From Fibrobacteria bacterium (lineage in GTDB: Bacteria > Fibrobacterota > Fibrobacteria > UBA5070), in the NCBI GenBank assembly GCA_020633825.1, contig JACKCV010000001.1:124001-188000 (forward strand): 64,000 nucleotides of DNA, written 5' to 3'. Both the position numbers and the translations under genes were made by a program. Positions 1 to 8,736 of the stretch are shown here, in pieces (the first letter of the stretch is position 1; each line of letters opens with the position of its first letter). Under the pieces are notes generated by a model. The model was given only the letters and a program-made list of their open reading frames with translations, did no database searches and had not been told where the DNA came from.

Positions 1-836
1 TCCAATCGCAGGGATTGGTCGTTCAGAGAGGGGAATCCCCAGGAGGATGCGAGGGATCGGTGGACGATGTCCCGATCCGTTCCCAGTACCTCGGATCTCC
101 GTCGGATCGCGTCGATGGCTCCCGACAGGCTCGAGGAGATCGGATCGGCCAAGCGCAGGTCCACGCGCAGGTTTCCCGATTCCTCCCGAAGCTCCCGGTC
201 GCCCAGGTCGCGTTGGATCTGGACACTGGCGTCCTTCTCCAGGATCCCCTCCCCGTGGTACCCCGCTTCCAAGGCGCCGATCGCCGTCGCGAGGGACATG
301 GGTCGGGCTGATTCGCCGGGAGAGAGGCCGAGGGTCCCCCAGGCCGGGTCGATCCTCTCCCACAGGAGGCCACCCCAACCACCCCACCTCCAACCGTTCC
401 AAGGTGTGCTCCAGCCGATCAACGACTTGCCTCGAGTCCGGTGTCCTCCGGTCGAGGCGTCCTGCGCCCCTTGTCCTTCCATCTGGCCGGTCTGCTGCCA
501 GGAAAAGGTCCCCGAGCCGCCTCCCATCGCCCGGGTCAGTGCCAGATGGGTCCCGAAGTCCGCGTCGAGGCGGCGGGGCGAGGAGTTGGCCACGATGCTG
601 GCGGTGTCGAGAAGCTCCAGATCGATCCCGCCCAGGGAATCCTGCCAGGCGAGCCCGGGCCGCAGCAAGGTGCGGTCGAACTCCTGTCTGGCCGTGAGGG
701 ACACCCCCTGCCGCTCCCACAGGGGATGCAGGATTTCGTCGGAAGGCAAGGGGACCGGTGCGTCTCCCCCGTCCTGGGCCGTAGCCGCCGAGGCCAAGGC
801 CATCATCACGACTTGCGCTGGCAGACGAGGGGTCAT
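1..836 (-). CDS. Exported protein of unknown function, truncated by the window edge
   Basis: An open minus-strand frame starts at the ATG at 836-834 and runs off the left end without a stop, so about 278 residues are visible. The N-terminus (MTPRLPAQVVMMALASAATA, then QDGG) looks like a signal peptide with an AxA-type cleavage site. The remainder is rich in Trp, Gly and short alternating polar/apolar stretches, which suggests a beta-rich secreted or outer-membrane protein. The ATG overlaps the stop of rsmA (ATGA), so it is probably translated from the rsmA message. I do not recognise a family. It resembles in style, but not by any motif I can point to, the exported protein at 58945-60435. Confidence 0.7.
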   Translation of the reverse strand, partial: MTPRLPAQVVMMALASAATAQDGGDAPVPLPSDEILHPLWERQGVSLTARQEFDRTLLRPGLAWQDSLGGIDLELLDTASIVANSSPRRLDADFGTHLALTRAMGGGSGTFSWQQTGQMEGQGAQDASTGGHRTRGKSLIGWSTPWNGWRWGGWGGLLWERIDPAWGTLGLSPGESARPMSLATAIGALEAGYHGEGILEKDASVQIQRDLGDRELREESGNLRVDLRLADPISSSLSGAIDAIRRRSEVLGTDRDIVHRSLASSWGFPSLNDQSLRL

Positions 837-1681
837 TCGTCCTCGTCGAGGGCCGATGGAACGGCCCCTTGGCTGCGGATCTCCTCCAACCTCGGTCGGA
901 AGGCCTCGAACAGCGCGGCGAACATCTCCAGGGAGAGCTCCTCCGCCCGGATGGCCGGCTTGAACGAGCACGCTTCGATGGCGGCGTCCACCTCCGGGGC
1001 GGAAAAGGTCATCAGGAGGGAGTTCCGGAGGGTCTTGCGCTTCTGCCGGAATGCCGCCCGGACGAACCACGGGAAGAGGGGGTCGGCGACGAACGGCTCG
1101 GGTCTTCCGACCAGCCGGAAGGTCCCGGAGTGGACCTTCGGGCGCGGACGGAAACTGTCAGGTCCGATCTTCAGGCGGATCTCGGGGATGGCGTAGTTGG
1201 CGACGATCACCGAGAGCGATCCGTAGGCTCGGCCTCCGGGGGAAGCGCACACCCGCTTGGCCACCTCCCATTGCACCATGAAGACGAAATGGCGGAACTT
1301 GGCGATGTGCGGCAGGAACCGGATCAGGATCGCCGAGGCGCGGTTGTAGGGCAGGTTCCCGCACAGGGCCGGTTTCAGATCGCCGGGATGCGGATCGAAC
1401 CAGGGGTCGAGGTCCACCAGGAGGGCGTCGCGGTTCACCACTTCCAGGTTGGCTCCCCCTCCCACCTTGCGGGGAAGCTTCTCCGCCCATTTGGGATCGA
1501 TCTCGATGGCCACCACGCGTCCCGCGCGCTGGCACAGCGGTTCGGTGAGGGCGGCCGCACCCGGGCCGATTTCGATGACGGTCCCCTCCGGCCTGGGATC
1601 GACATCGTCGACGATCCCGGTGACGACCTCGTGGTCCACGAGGAAATTCTGGCCGAACTGACGGCGGTCCCGATCGTACAC
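833..1681 (-). CDS. rsmA: 16S rRNA (adenine1518-N6/adenine1519-N6)-dimethyltransferase
   Basis: RsmA (KsgA) dimethylates two adjacent adenines in helix 45 of 16S rRNA using S-adenosylmethionine, a late step of small-subunit assembly. The frame shows the family landmarks in order: FGQNFL near the N-terminus, the SAM-binding VIEIGPG loop, the acidic VVAIEIDP strand, and the catalytic NLPY motif followed by a hydrophobic helix. The frame stays open upstream of 1681, but the FGQNFL motif sits close to the true N-terminus in this family. I therefore take the GTG at 1681, which gives 282 residues, the normal length; the Shine-Dalgarno there is weak. The gene diverges from the Fur-family gene and is coupled by ATGA to the exported protein downstream. 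Confidence 0.93.
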   Translation of the reverse strand: MYDRDRRQFGQNFLVDHEVVTGIVDDVDPRPEGTVIEIGPGAAALTEPLCQRAGRVVAIEIDPKWAEKLPRKVGGGANLEVVNRDALLVDLDPWFDPHPGDLKPALCGNLPYNRASAILIRFLPHIAKFRHFVFMVQWEVAKRVCASPGGRAYGSLSVIVANYAIPEIRLKIGPDSFRPRPKVHSGTFRLVGRPEPFVADPLFPWFVRAAFRQKRKTLRNSLLMTFSAPEVDAAIEACSFKPAIRAEELSLEMFAALFEAFRPRLEEIRSQGAVPSALDEDE

Positions 1682-1796
1682 GTGCCTGACCTGCTTCCGA
1701 AGCCGGATCCGGCATGGGCGGAATCCAGGATGAAGTCTGAAAACGAGATCACGTCTCGTCTTGCTGGTTGAAAAAGCTACCTTTCCACTCCAGCAT

Positions 1797-2273
1797 ATGT
1801 CCAACAAGCCCTCTTCCAAGACATCCGCGACGCCTTCCAAGCCCACCGACTTCGAAGAAGCGCTCGAAAAGTACCGCGAGCACCTCAAGCGCAAGCGACT
1901 TCTCTTCACGAGGGAACGCATCGCCATCCTCGAGGAAGTCATGGCCCGCCACGACCATTTTTCGGTCGAAGAGCTCCACGATTCCCTCAAGGCCGCCGGC
2001 AAGAAGGTGTCCCGCGCAACCCTCTACCGCAATCTCGATTCCCTGAAGGAAGCCGGGATCCTCGCCGAGGTCGACCTGGGGAACCGCCACGTGCAGTACG
2101 AGCATGTCCTCGGGCACGGGCACCACTTCCACCTCGTCTGCGAAGACGACGGCGCGGTCGTGGAAGATTCCTCCGCGGAAATCGAGAAGCTTCTCGAAGC
2201 CCTGGCGCGCAAGCACAATCTCGATCTGACGCACTTCAAGCTGCAGATCTTCGGAACGCGTCGGCGCAAGTGA
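1797..2273 (+). CDS. Fur-family metalloregulator
   Basis: A 158-residue DNA-binding repressor of the ferric uptake regulator superfamily. The winged helix is clear (FTRERIAILEEV, then SRATLYRNLDSLKEAGIL), followed by the dimerisation domain with a His-rich metal site (GHGHHFHLVC). The usual C-terminal structural zinc site (CxxC) is absent: the position reads CEDDGAVVE with a single Cys, and no second CxxC pair occurs. The start at 1797 is preferred because the frame upstream of it encodes no conserved sequence, although no strong Shine-Dalgarno is visible. Whether it senses Fe, Zn, Mn or peroxide (PerR type) cannot be read from the sequence. It diverges from rsmA. Confidence 0.85.
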   Translation: MSNKPSSKTSATPSKPTDFEEALEKYREHLKRKRLLFTRERIAILEEVMARHDHFSVEELHDSLKAAGKKVSRATLYRNLDSLKEAGILAEVDLGNRHVQYEHVLGHGHHFHLVCEDDGAVVEDSSAEIEKLLEALARKHNLDLTHFKLQIFGTRRRK

Positions 2274-2281
2274 TCCCTTCC

Positions 2282-2305
2282 CCGGTCCGGCCTAGTCCGG
2301 ACCGG
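2282..2305. terminator. Hairpin between convergent genes
   Basis: A 9-bp GC stem (CCGGTCCGG / CCGGACCGG) with a 6-nt loop lies in the 43-bp gap between two convergent genes and is followed on the plus strand by a pyrimidine-rich stretch. It probably terminates the Fur-family gene and possibly the opposite operon. There is no long U-tract. Confidence 0.5.
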
Positions 2306-2316
2306 TCTTCCTCGGG

Positions 2317-2952
2317 TCAGATCGGACGGACGATCACCCTCGCGGGGGCTCCGTCGGATCCCACCCACTTGGGAGGCAGGCACACCAGGTCGTGGAGGCC
2401 GCAGTCGACCGAGGAGAGATCCAGACCCTCGACCAGCACCATTCCCGCGCCCAGAAGTTCCCTGTGGACATCGTCGCTTTCGTGGAAGCCCTGCACCGAG
2501 AGATAGTCGAACCCCACGAGTCTCAGGCCCCTGGAGAGGAGCCAGCGCGCCCCGGAGAGATCCAGGGCGACGAAATCGCGCACGAATTCCCTTTGGCGCA
2601 TCAGATCGCGACGGGTGTTCTCGGTGCGCAGGAGAAGCCTGCGGCAGTCAAGGGGGATGCCCGCGTGTTCCAACACGCTCGCGGTGACCACCGATGCGGG
2701 TCCGGTGTCGGCGATCCAGCATGGCCCGACCAGATCCTCCAGGGAGAGGCTTTCGACCATCTTCCCATCGGGGAGGAAATGCCCGGGGGCGTCGAGGTGC
2801 GTTCCCAGGTGCACATCGAGGACGACCCGACTGACACGGCAGGAGCTATCGGGACCGATTTCCACCACGGGCTCGATGATGGGAGCGGGCGCCCCCTCCC
2901 AGACCGGCATGGCAGGGTGGACAGGATGGGTGAGATCGATCCAATCGCTCAT
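2317..2952 (-). CDS. Cyclase family protein (kynurenine formamidase fold)
   Basis: A 211-residue metal-dependent hydrolase of the cyclase/kynurenine formamidase family. The family signature is the N-terminal IDLTHPVHPAMPVWEG stretch and the metal-binding HLGTHLDAPGHF motif (HxGTHxDxPxH). Members hydrolyse N-formyl-kynurenine, isatin or related cyclic amides, and many have no known substrate. The ATG at 2952 overlaps the stop of the upstream oxidoreductase as ATGA, so the two are co-translated. With no kynurenine pathway genes nearby, the substrate is unknown. The family assignment is firm and the specificity is not. Confidence 0.85.
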   Translation of the reverse strand: MSDWIDLTHPVHPAMPVWEGAPAPIIEPVVEIGPDSSCRVSRVVLDVHLGTHLDAPGHFLPDGKMVESLSLEDLVGPCWIADTGPASVVTASVLEHAGIPLDCRRLLLRTENTRRDLMRQREFVRDFVALDLSGARWLLSRGLRLVGFDYLSVQGFHESDDVHRELLGAGMVLVEGLDLSSVDCGLHDLVCLPPKWVGSDGAPARVIVRPI

Positions 2953-3905
2953 TGCCAGGCCTCCTGGACACGATCCATGAGCAGGGAGAGGTCGAGGCTG
3001 TCGGAGAGGCTCCAGAGCGGACTTTCCCGCAATCCTTGCCCGAGGCACTCCCCGAAATGGCGGATTTCGTGCTCGTAGCCATGACCGCCCGCCGGCGGAG
3101 GGATGCGCTCCGAGCCATTCGCGTCGTGGACCACGACGGTGGTGGGGATGTGGAACATGCGCTCCAGGACGATCCTCCCGGATTCCCCCTCGATCACCGC
3201 CATGCAAGGAGTCGACTCGACCAAGGTCGAGTGCAAGGAGGCGCTCTGCCCTCCCAGCCAGGCGAGGTCGACCCTGCAGGAAGCGTCGACTCCGGTGGTG
3301 GATCGCTGGCAGACGGAGGCCACCCGATCCGGATTCCCCAGGAACGACCTGGCCAGGAACAGCGGATAGATCCCGATGTCCAACAGACTGCCTCCCCCCG
3401 ATCGCGGATCCCACAGGCGGGAAGACGGGTCCTGGGGAGCGACGAAGCCGAAGTCGGCGACCACGTTTCGCACCTCCCCGATCCGGCCGCTGCCGACCAG
3501 GTCGAGGGCCGTCTGGAAGGAGGGGAGGAAGCGGGTCCACAAGGCCTCCATGCACAGGATGCCACGGGACCGGGCGAGAAGGGCGATGGAATCCGCTTCG
3601 GCGCGGTTCAGTCCGAAGGGCTTTTCCACCAGGACTGGTTTCCCGGCCTCCAAGCACGCGCGTGCTCCGGGTGCGTGGAGCATGTGCGGAGTGGCCACGT
3701 ACACGGCATCGACTTCCGGATGGTGGAGGAGGTCGTCGGCAGTGGCGCACACCTCGGGATTTCCGAATCGCGAGGCGAAGTCTCCCGCTTTGGATGAATC
3801 CCGCGCCCAGACGGCTTGCAAGGTCGCATTGCCGGCCAACGGGAGATCCGCGGCCCATTTGGAGGCGATTTTCCCCGCCCCGAGGATTCCCCAGCGAATG
3901 GTCAT
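2949..3905 (-). CDS. Gfo/Idh/MocA-family NAD(P)-dependent oxidoreductase
   Basis: A 318-residue dehydrogenase with an N-terminal Rossmann fold (WGILGAGKIA) and the conserved cofactor/substrate motif EKPF, followed by EALWTRFLP, which is typical of the dihydrodiol dehydrogenase branch of the family. Members oxidise or reduce sugars, inositols or trans-dihydrodiols. The C-terminal alpha/beta domain is complete. It is first gene of a two-gene operon with the cyclase (ATGA overlap) and is transcribed divergently from satP, so its promoter lies in 3906-4039. The actual substrate cannot be inferred. Confidence 0.88.
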   Translation of the reverse strand: MTIRWGILGAGKIASKWAADLPLAGNATLQAVWARDSSKAGDFASRFGNPEVCATADDLLHHPEVDAVYVATPHMLHAPGARACLEAGKPVLVEKPFGLNRAEADSIALLARSRGILCMEALWTRFLPSFQTALDLVGSGRIGEVRNVVADFGFVAPQDPSSRLWDPRSGGGSLLDIGIYPLFLARSFLGNPDRVASVCQRSTTGVDASCRVDLAWLGGQSASLHSTLVESTPCMAVIEGESGRIVLERMFHIPTTVVVHDANGSERIPPPAGGHGYEHEIRHFGECLGQGLRESPLWSLSDSLDLSLLMDRVQEAWQ

Positions 3906-3983
3906 GTCACGAAATTAGCCCTCGGATCCGCGGGGCATGGGAAATGGGTTGCGGATCTGATAGGAATTCTGGATCTGTATTTC

Positions 3984-4015
3984 TAATATTGCCCCCCGAC
4001 CCCCATGTCGGGGGC
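3984..4015 (+). promoter_or_regulatory. Probable satP promoter -10 and leader hairpin
   Basis: TAATAT at 3984-3989 is a good -10 element in a locally AT-rich stretch; no convincing -35 is seen. Directly after it a GC stem-loop (arms about 3991-4000 and 4007-4015, loop CCCCAT, one bulged C) lies in the leader, 20 bp before the satP Shine-Dalgarno (AGGAG at 4030-4034). If transcription starts near 3995, the hairpin would be at the very 5' end of the mRNA. Confidence 0.4.
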
Positions 4016-4039
4016 ACCCACACCACCTCAGGAGACCTC

Positions 4040-4603
4040 ATGTCGCACGCAGGTTCCGGAAATCCCGCCGTTGTCGGTTTGGCTGGATTCGGCCTCACCA
4101 CCTTGATCCTCCAACTCCACAATCTGGGATTGGTGGGCCTGGGACCCGTTCTCTGGTTGGGGTTGATTTTTGGTGGCCTTGCACAGTTCATCGCCGGGTT
4201 GCAGGAATTCAAGACCGGCAACAATTTCGGCTACTGTGCATTCACCTCCTACGGTGCGTTCTGGATCAGCCTCTGCCTGATGCTGTTGGGAAATGCTCAT
4301 GGCTGGTGGGTTCTGGAAAAGCCGGACGTCGGCTGGTTCCTGGTCGGCTGGACCTTGCTCACCGCCATCCTTTGGGTTGGATCCCTCAAAATCCATGGAG
4401 CCATGGCGACCACCTTCAGCCTCCTTTTGGCTGGATTCATCCTCCTCGACCTGGAGCATTTCGGGATGCCCTTCCTGAAGACCCCTGCCGCGATTGTTTT
4501 GATCGGCTGTGCATTGGCTGCCTGGTACATGATGGCGCGCGCGATCTTCGCCGAACTTTGGGGCCGGGATGTGCTCCCCGCCGGCAAGCCCTGGATCGGC
4601 TGA
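4040..4603 (+). CDS. satP: Acetate/succinate uptake transporter (SatP/YaaH, GPR1/FUN34 family)
   Basis: A 187-residue inner-membrane protein with six predicted transmembrane helices. It carries the family signature NPAVVGLAGFGLTT at residues 8-21, equivalent to the NPAPLGLMGFGMTT motif that lines the acetate path in SatP. Relatives are proton-coupled or channel-like carriers of acetate and, in E. coli, succinate. The start at 4040 has a strong AGGAG 6 bases upstream. It is a single-gene unit, ended by a strong terminator at 4638. Both likely substrates connect to the succinyl-CoA/acetyl-CoA route encoded at 34-43 kb. Confidence 0.93.
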   Translation: MSHAGSGNPAVVGLAGFGLTTLILQLHNLGLVGLGPVLWLGLIFGGLAQFIAGLQEFKTGNNFGYCAFTSYGAFWISLCLMLLGNAHGWWVLEKPDVGWFLVGWTLLTAILWVGSLKIHGAMATTFSLLLAGFILLDLEHFGMPFLKTPAAIVLIGCALAAWYMMARAIFAELWGRDVLPAGKPWIG

Positions 4604-4637
4604 GCCGCTTCCATCGCCCTACCCGACTTGGAGAACG

Positions 4638-4677
4638 AAGCCTTGGTGTGCACTCCCTGCACCCCAGGGCTTTTTTG
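4638..4677 (+). terminator. Rho-independent terminator of satP
   Basis: A 15-bp stem (arms 4638-4652 and 4658-4672, with one wobble and one mismatch), loop CTCCC, followed by a run of T. It is 35 bp downstream of the satP stop and acts on the plus strand; the reverse side lacks a U-tract. Confidence 0.9.
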
Positions 4678-4709
4678 TTTGGAGGTCTCCCAGAGGGAGG
4701 AGGTGCGCC

Positions 4710-7520
4710 TCAGAGATCCCGGGAGAGCCGTGTACTGGCCACACTGTGCAGAAGGTCTCGCAAATCTCCCAGGGCGAGGGGCTTGGCGAGGAATCCGTCC
4801 ATCCCCGCTTGACGGCACCGTTCACGCTCTTCCGGCAGGGCACTGGCCGTCAGCGCCCAGATGGGGGAGGTGAACCCCTCCCCCCGAAGGAGGCGTGTCA
4901 CTTCCAATCCATCCATGAGGGGCATGTGCACATCCATCAGGATCAGATCCCAAGGATGGGTCCGCCCGGCTTCCAGGGCCTCTTCGCCATCGACCGCCAG
5001 TTTGGGACGGCAACCGAGGCGACGGAGGAAACCCAGAATCACCTTCTGGTTCACGTTGTTGTCCTCGGCGACCAGAACGGATAGGGGGGGCAGATCCCCG
5101 GAATCGTCGACGGATTTCACCTCGGGCTCGGTCTTGGGACAGTACTCCACGGGGAGGGTGAGATGGAAGGTGCTCCCGACTCCGAGTTCGGTGTGTTCCA
5201 AGACCAGATCCCCACCCATCAGCCGGGCGAGATGTCGTGAAATGGGAAGTCCCAGACCCGTGCCTCCGAAGCGGCGGGTGGTGGACTCGTCGGCCTGGCT
5301 GAAGGCTTCCCAGATCCTCTCGCGGCTTTCCGGTGCGATTCCGGTGCCGGTATCCTCCACCGTGATGGACCAGGCCCCCTCCTCGATCCGGCTGCGAAGC
5401 ACGACCCGTCCTTGTTCGGTGAACTTGATGGCGTTCGAAACCAGGTTCGTGAGGATCTGTCGGATGCGGATGGGATCGCCCAGGACGTGCAGGTCTTCCG
5501 ATTGGGCCGCGTCCACGGTCAGGGCGATGCCGCGGGCGGCGATGGCCGGTTGGAAGAGCGCTTCGATGTCCCCCAGCAGGGTGGAGGGGTCCATGGGAGT
5601 GTTCTCCACGACCATGCGTCCCGCATCGATCTTCGACAGGTCCAGGATGTCGCCGAGCAGATCCCGCAGCGATTCGGCGCTGGAACGAAGGTCCCGGACC
5701 CAGCGTCGTTCGGAAGGTGGGAGCTGGGCCCCATCCAGAAGTTCGGCCATTCCCAGAATCCCATTCAAGGGCGTCCGGATTTCGTGACTCATGTTCGCCA
5801 GGAATCGACTCTTGGCATGACTGGCCTCTTCCGACTGTCGAGCCATGGAGCGCAGCGTCTCCATGTGCAGGGAGAGCCGCGTCGACATGGCCGAAAGGGA
5901 GGCCCCCAGCCGTCCCACCTCGTCGCGTCCCAGGGGGAGGGACGGGAATTGGAGCGAACCGGCTTCCAGGTTCGAGGCCGCTCGGGTGAGGCTTTCCAAG
6001 GGAGCGGTCAAGCGCCGGGCCAGGAGGAGGATCACGGCGACGGAAAACATGGAAGTGGTCAGGAACAGAAGAAGGACGAGGATCTCCGCGTCGCGGAAGG
6101 GGCGCAGGAGATCGGACACCGGGGTGGAAATGGCCGCCACCAAGGCAGGGGCTCGCTCCATCCGCTTCCAGGCCAGGAATTCCCGGCCCAAGCCTCGGTG
6201 CGAGCGGTAGAGGGCGATTCCCGAGGTTTCCTGGAACAGGCGCGCACGCAACGAGTGGGGAATGGAGTCGAGCCAGGGTGTGTTCCAGCCCGAAGGATTC
6301 GAGGAGGCGATGCCGGAGCGGGCGTGTTCCATCAACGGGTGGGGAGCCATGGGGACGAGGATTCCGAAATCCGGGCTCCATTCCCGCTCCAGGAGGTGAT
6401 CGGACCAGGTGGTGATCTGGTGGCCGGTCAACTTGGTCGAGAACTGCATGCCGTGCAAGGAGAGTACCAGGGCGACCCCGATCACGGCGACCAGGTGGAG
6501 TCCCGTGATCACCGGCAGCAGGGAGGTGAGGAGGGAGCTTCGGAGGGTGGCTTGCAGCCGCTTCTGCACCAGCCTCTGGCGGACCACGACCAATGGTCCC
6601 AGAGCGACGACCACGACGATCAGGAGCAAACTCCCACCCGGACCTTCCGAAACGAGGGACCAGGCCAAAGCCAACGAGGGGAAGGCCACCCACGCCAAGG
6701 GGAGAAGGGATTCTCGGATGGCCTTCAGGGTGCGGCGATGATCGGCGGAACGCCTGGAGGGAGGGGGGTGCCCGAGGCTCCAACCGGAAATTCCCAACAA
6801 CAAGGCGAACCCCAGGTTGGGGCCATGGAGGACGAGGGGGCGCCAAGGGGATCCGATCCAGCCGGATCCGGCTTCGAGCAGCACATCCCCCAGGAGAAGC
6901 GTCCCCACGGCGGCGGTCCCCCAGCGATGCGCTCCCCCGGCAGCTCGTCTCCTGGGGCCGCGAACCATTAGGTCCACCAGAAGGAGAAGGATCAGGAATT
7001 CCATGACCGGATAGACCAGGGAGATGGCCACGCGCGCCAAGGTCCTTTCGTCGAAACCTCCCAGTCCCGGATGCAGGGCCATGTGCCAGTACACGCTGCC
7101 GCAGGCCAGGGCGGCGATGCCGAGATCGAGAAAGGACAGGGCGCGGGAGGCGCTTTCGATGCCTCGAGAGGGCAAGCGCACGAGCCCGACCAATCCGAGG
7201 AGGGCGCCCGCGAGGAAGAAGACGTCTCCCACCGTGAAGCCGAGGTCGGAGGTAGGAGAGGAGACCTCCAGGACCTTCAGGAAAATTCCCGTGGACCAGG
7301 CCAAGCCCCCCAGGGCGATAAGACGAAACCCCTCCTGTTCCTTGCCGGATGTGACGGCGAGATTTCTCCAGAAGAGGCCGACGGCGGAAATCCCCAGGAG
7401 GGTGGTGAAGCCCCTCAGAACGACTTCCCGGAGGGATCCGTCGAACACTCCCATGGCGAGGAAAGCCAGGATCACGGTTCCTGACAGTGCCATGGGTGGG
7501 GATACATGCGGGCGAGGCAT
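4710..7520 (-). CDS. Membrane-bound hybrid sensor histidine kinase/response regulator
   Basis: A 936-residue hybrid two-component sensor. The N-terminal ~300 residues hold roughly eight hydrophobic helices (a 7TM-like membrane sensor). A further membrane-bounded region (about 335-490) follows with an extracytoplasmic stretch of about 120 residues, then a HAMP-like linker. Next come HisKA with NMSHEIRTPLNG (phospho-acceptor His579), HATPase_c with NLVSNAIKFTE, DTGTGIAP and GGTGLGLPISRHLARLMGG, and a C-terminal receiver with LILMDVHMPLMDG (phospho-acceptor Asp863). There is no HPt or output domain in the protein and no adjacent cognate regulator, so phosphotransfer must go to an unlinked partner. 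The signal is unknown. It diverges from rmlA. Confidence 0.93.
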   Translation of the reverse strand: MPRPHVSPPMALSGTVILAFLAMGVFDGSLREVVLRGFTTLLGISAVGLFWRNLAVTSGKEQEGFRLIALGGLAWSTGIFLKVLEVSSPTSDLGFTVGDVFFLAGALLGLVGLVRLPSRGIESASRALSFLDLGIAALACGSVYWHMALHPGLGGFDERTLARVAISLVYPVMEFLILLLLVDLMVRGPRRRAAGGAHRWGTAAVGTLLLGDVLLEAGSGWIGSPWRPLVLHGPNLGFALLLGISGWSLGHPPPSRRSADHRRTLKAIRESLLPLAWVAFPSLALAWSLVSEGPGGSLLLIVVVVALGPLVVVRQRLVQKRLQATLRSSLLTSLLPVITGLHLVAVIGVALVLSLHGMQFSTKLTGHQITTWSDHLLEREWSPDFGILVPMAPHPLMEHARSGIASSNPSGWNTPWLDSIPHSLRARLFQETSGIALYRSHRGLGREFLAWKRMERAPALVAAISTPVSDLLRPFRDAEILVLLLFLTTSMFSVAVILLLARRLTAPLESLTRAASNLEAGSLQFPSLPLGRDEVGRLGASLSAMSTRLSLHMETLRSMARQSEEASHAKSRFLANMSHEIRTPLNGILGMAELLDGAQLPPSERRWVRDLRSSAESLRDLLGDILDLSKIDAGRMVVENTPMDPSTLLGDIEALFQPAIAARGIALTVDAAQSEDLHVLGDPIRIRQILTNLVSNAIKFTEQGRVVLRSRIEEGAWSITVEDTGTGIAPESRERIWEAFSQADESTTRRFGGTGLGLPISRHLARLMGGDLVLEHTELGVGSTFHLTLPVEYCPKTEPEVKSVDDSGDLPPLSVLVAEDNNVNQKVILGFLRRLGCRPKLAVDGEEALEAGRTHPWDLILMDVHMPLMDGLEVTRLLRGEGFTSPIWALTASALPEERERCRQAGMDGFLAKPLALGDLRDLLHSVASTRLSRDL

Positions 7521-7608
7521 ATCCCCAAGAATACCACCACTTCAGCGCTTGGGACTAGATTGCACCCTATCCCCTTCAGCTACATCCATCCGATAGATTG
7601 GAGATCTC

Positions 7609-8478
7609 ATGAAAGGCATCGTGCTCGCCGGCGGATCCGGAACCCGACTCTATCCCATGAGCAGGGTGGCCAGCAAGCAGTTGCAGCCCATCTACGACAA
7701 GCCCATGATCTACTACCCGGTCGCTACGCTGATGATGGCTGGAATCCGGGAAATCCTGATCATCTCCACCCCGCACGACACGCCGCGCTTCCAGGATCTC
7801 CTGGGCGACGGGTCCCAGTGGGGAATCCGCCTGGAGTACGTGGTCCAGCCTTCGCCCGATGGGCTGGCCCAGGCCTTCCTGCTGGGTGAGACCTTCATCG
7901 GCTCCGATGATGTCACGCTCATCCTGGGAGACAACCTCTTCTACGGACGCATGGGATTGGCCGAGGCCATCCGGGATTTCAAGGGAGGAGCCAAGGTCTG
8001 GGGGTATCCGGTCAACGACCCCGAACGGTACGGAGTGGTGGAGTTCGACGACCAGGGGAAGGTCCTGTCCATCGAGGAAAAACCGAGCAAACCCAAGAGT
8101 CGCTATGCGGTACCGGGATTGTACGTGTACGACAACTCGGTGGTGGCCCGTGCCAAGGTCCAGAAGCCCTCGCATCGCGGGGAATTGGAGATCACCGATC
8201 TCAACCTGACCTACCTGAAGGAAGGCACCTTGCGCGTGGAGAAGTTGGGTCGTGGCATCGCGTGGCTGGACACGGGGACCACCGAATCCCTTCTCGAAGC
8301 GGGCCAATTCATCCACGCCATCGAGGCGCGGCAGGGGCTGAAGGTTTGCTGTCCCGAGGAGATCGCCCTGCGTCAGGGATATCTCGGCAAGGACCAATTC
8401 CGGAAATTGCTCGATGTCATGCCCAAGTCCAGCTACCGGGAATACCTCGAGAACATCCTGTCGGAGTACGCGGCATGA
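7609..8478 (+). CDS. rmlA: Glucose-1-phosphate thymidylyltransferase
   Basis: RmlA makes dTDP-glucose from glucose-1-phosphate and dTTP, the first step to dTDP-rhamnose and other deoxysugars of surface polysaccharides. The 289-residue frame has the nucleotidyltransferase signature GIVLAGGSGTRLYP, the SKQLQPIYDKPMIYYP motif, and the GDN metal site (LILGDNLFYG). Length and motifs are those of the short RmlA class. The start has GGAG ten bases upstream. No rmlB, rmlC or rmlD is nearby, so the rest of the pathway is elsewhere. The next small gene overlaps its stop (ATGA). Confidence 0.95.
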   Translation: MKGIVLAGGSGTRLYPMSRVASKQLQPIYDKPMIYYPVATLMMAGIREILIISTPHDTPRFQDLLGDGSQWGIRLEYVVQPSPDGLAQAFLLGETFIGSDDVTLILGDNLFYGRMGLAEAIRDFKGGAKVWGYPVNDPERYGVVEFDDQGKVLSIEEKPSKPKSRYAVPGLYVYDNSVVARAKVQKPSHRGELEITDLNLTYLKEGTLRVEKLGRGIAWLDTGTTESLLEAGQFIHAIEARQGLKVCCPEEIALRQGYLGKDQFRKLLDVMPKSSYREYLENILSEYAA

Positions 8479-8684
8479 AGATCCTGCTTCTCCTGGCCCT
8501 GAGCGCCGGCGGGATCTGGTACAACTTTCGGGCGACGCGGCATTGGTGGGCGCTCCAGAAGCAACACCTTCCGGAAGCATCCGACATCGCGGGGTGGGCG
8601 AATCTCGCCTTCTCCGGGGTGTGGTATGCCTTCCTGTTCGTGTTCTTCGCGGGCCTGACCCTCAACAACACCCTGTTCCGCTGA
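8475..8684 (+). CDS. Small two-helix membrane protein, unknown function
   Basis: A 69-residue protein whose ATG overlaps the rmlA stop (ATGA), so it is translationally coupled to rmlA. It has two hydrophobic helices, about residues 1-16 and 45-65, separated by a polar, Trp-rich loop. The family is not recognised. Coupling suggests a link with surface polysaccharide assembly, but nothing in the sequence shows a function. The gene is intact and the frame is well supported by the overlap. Confidence 0.6.
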   Translation: MKILLLLALSAGGIWYNFRATRHWWALQKQHLPEASDIAGWANLAFSGVWYAFLFVFFAGLTLNNTLFR

Positions 8685-8736
8685 CCTTTCCTCCGGCTCC
8701 CGGGGCTCGATGCATCGGCGTCCCGGTTGCCCCCGC

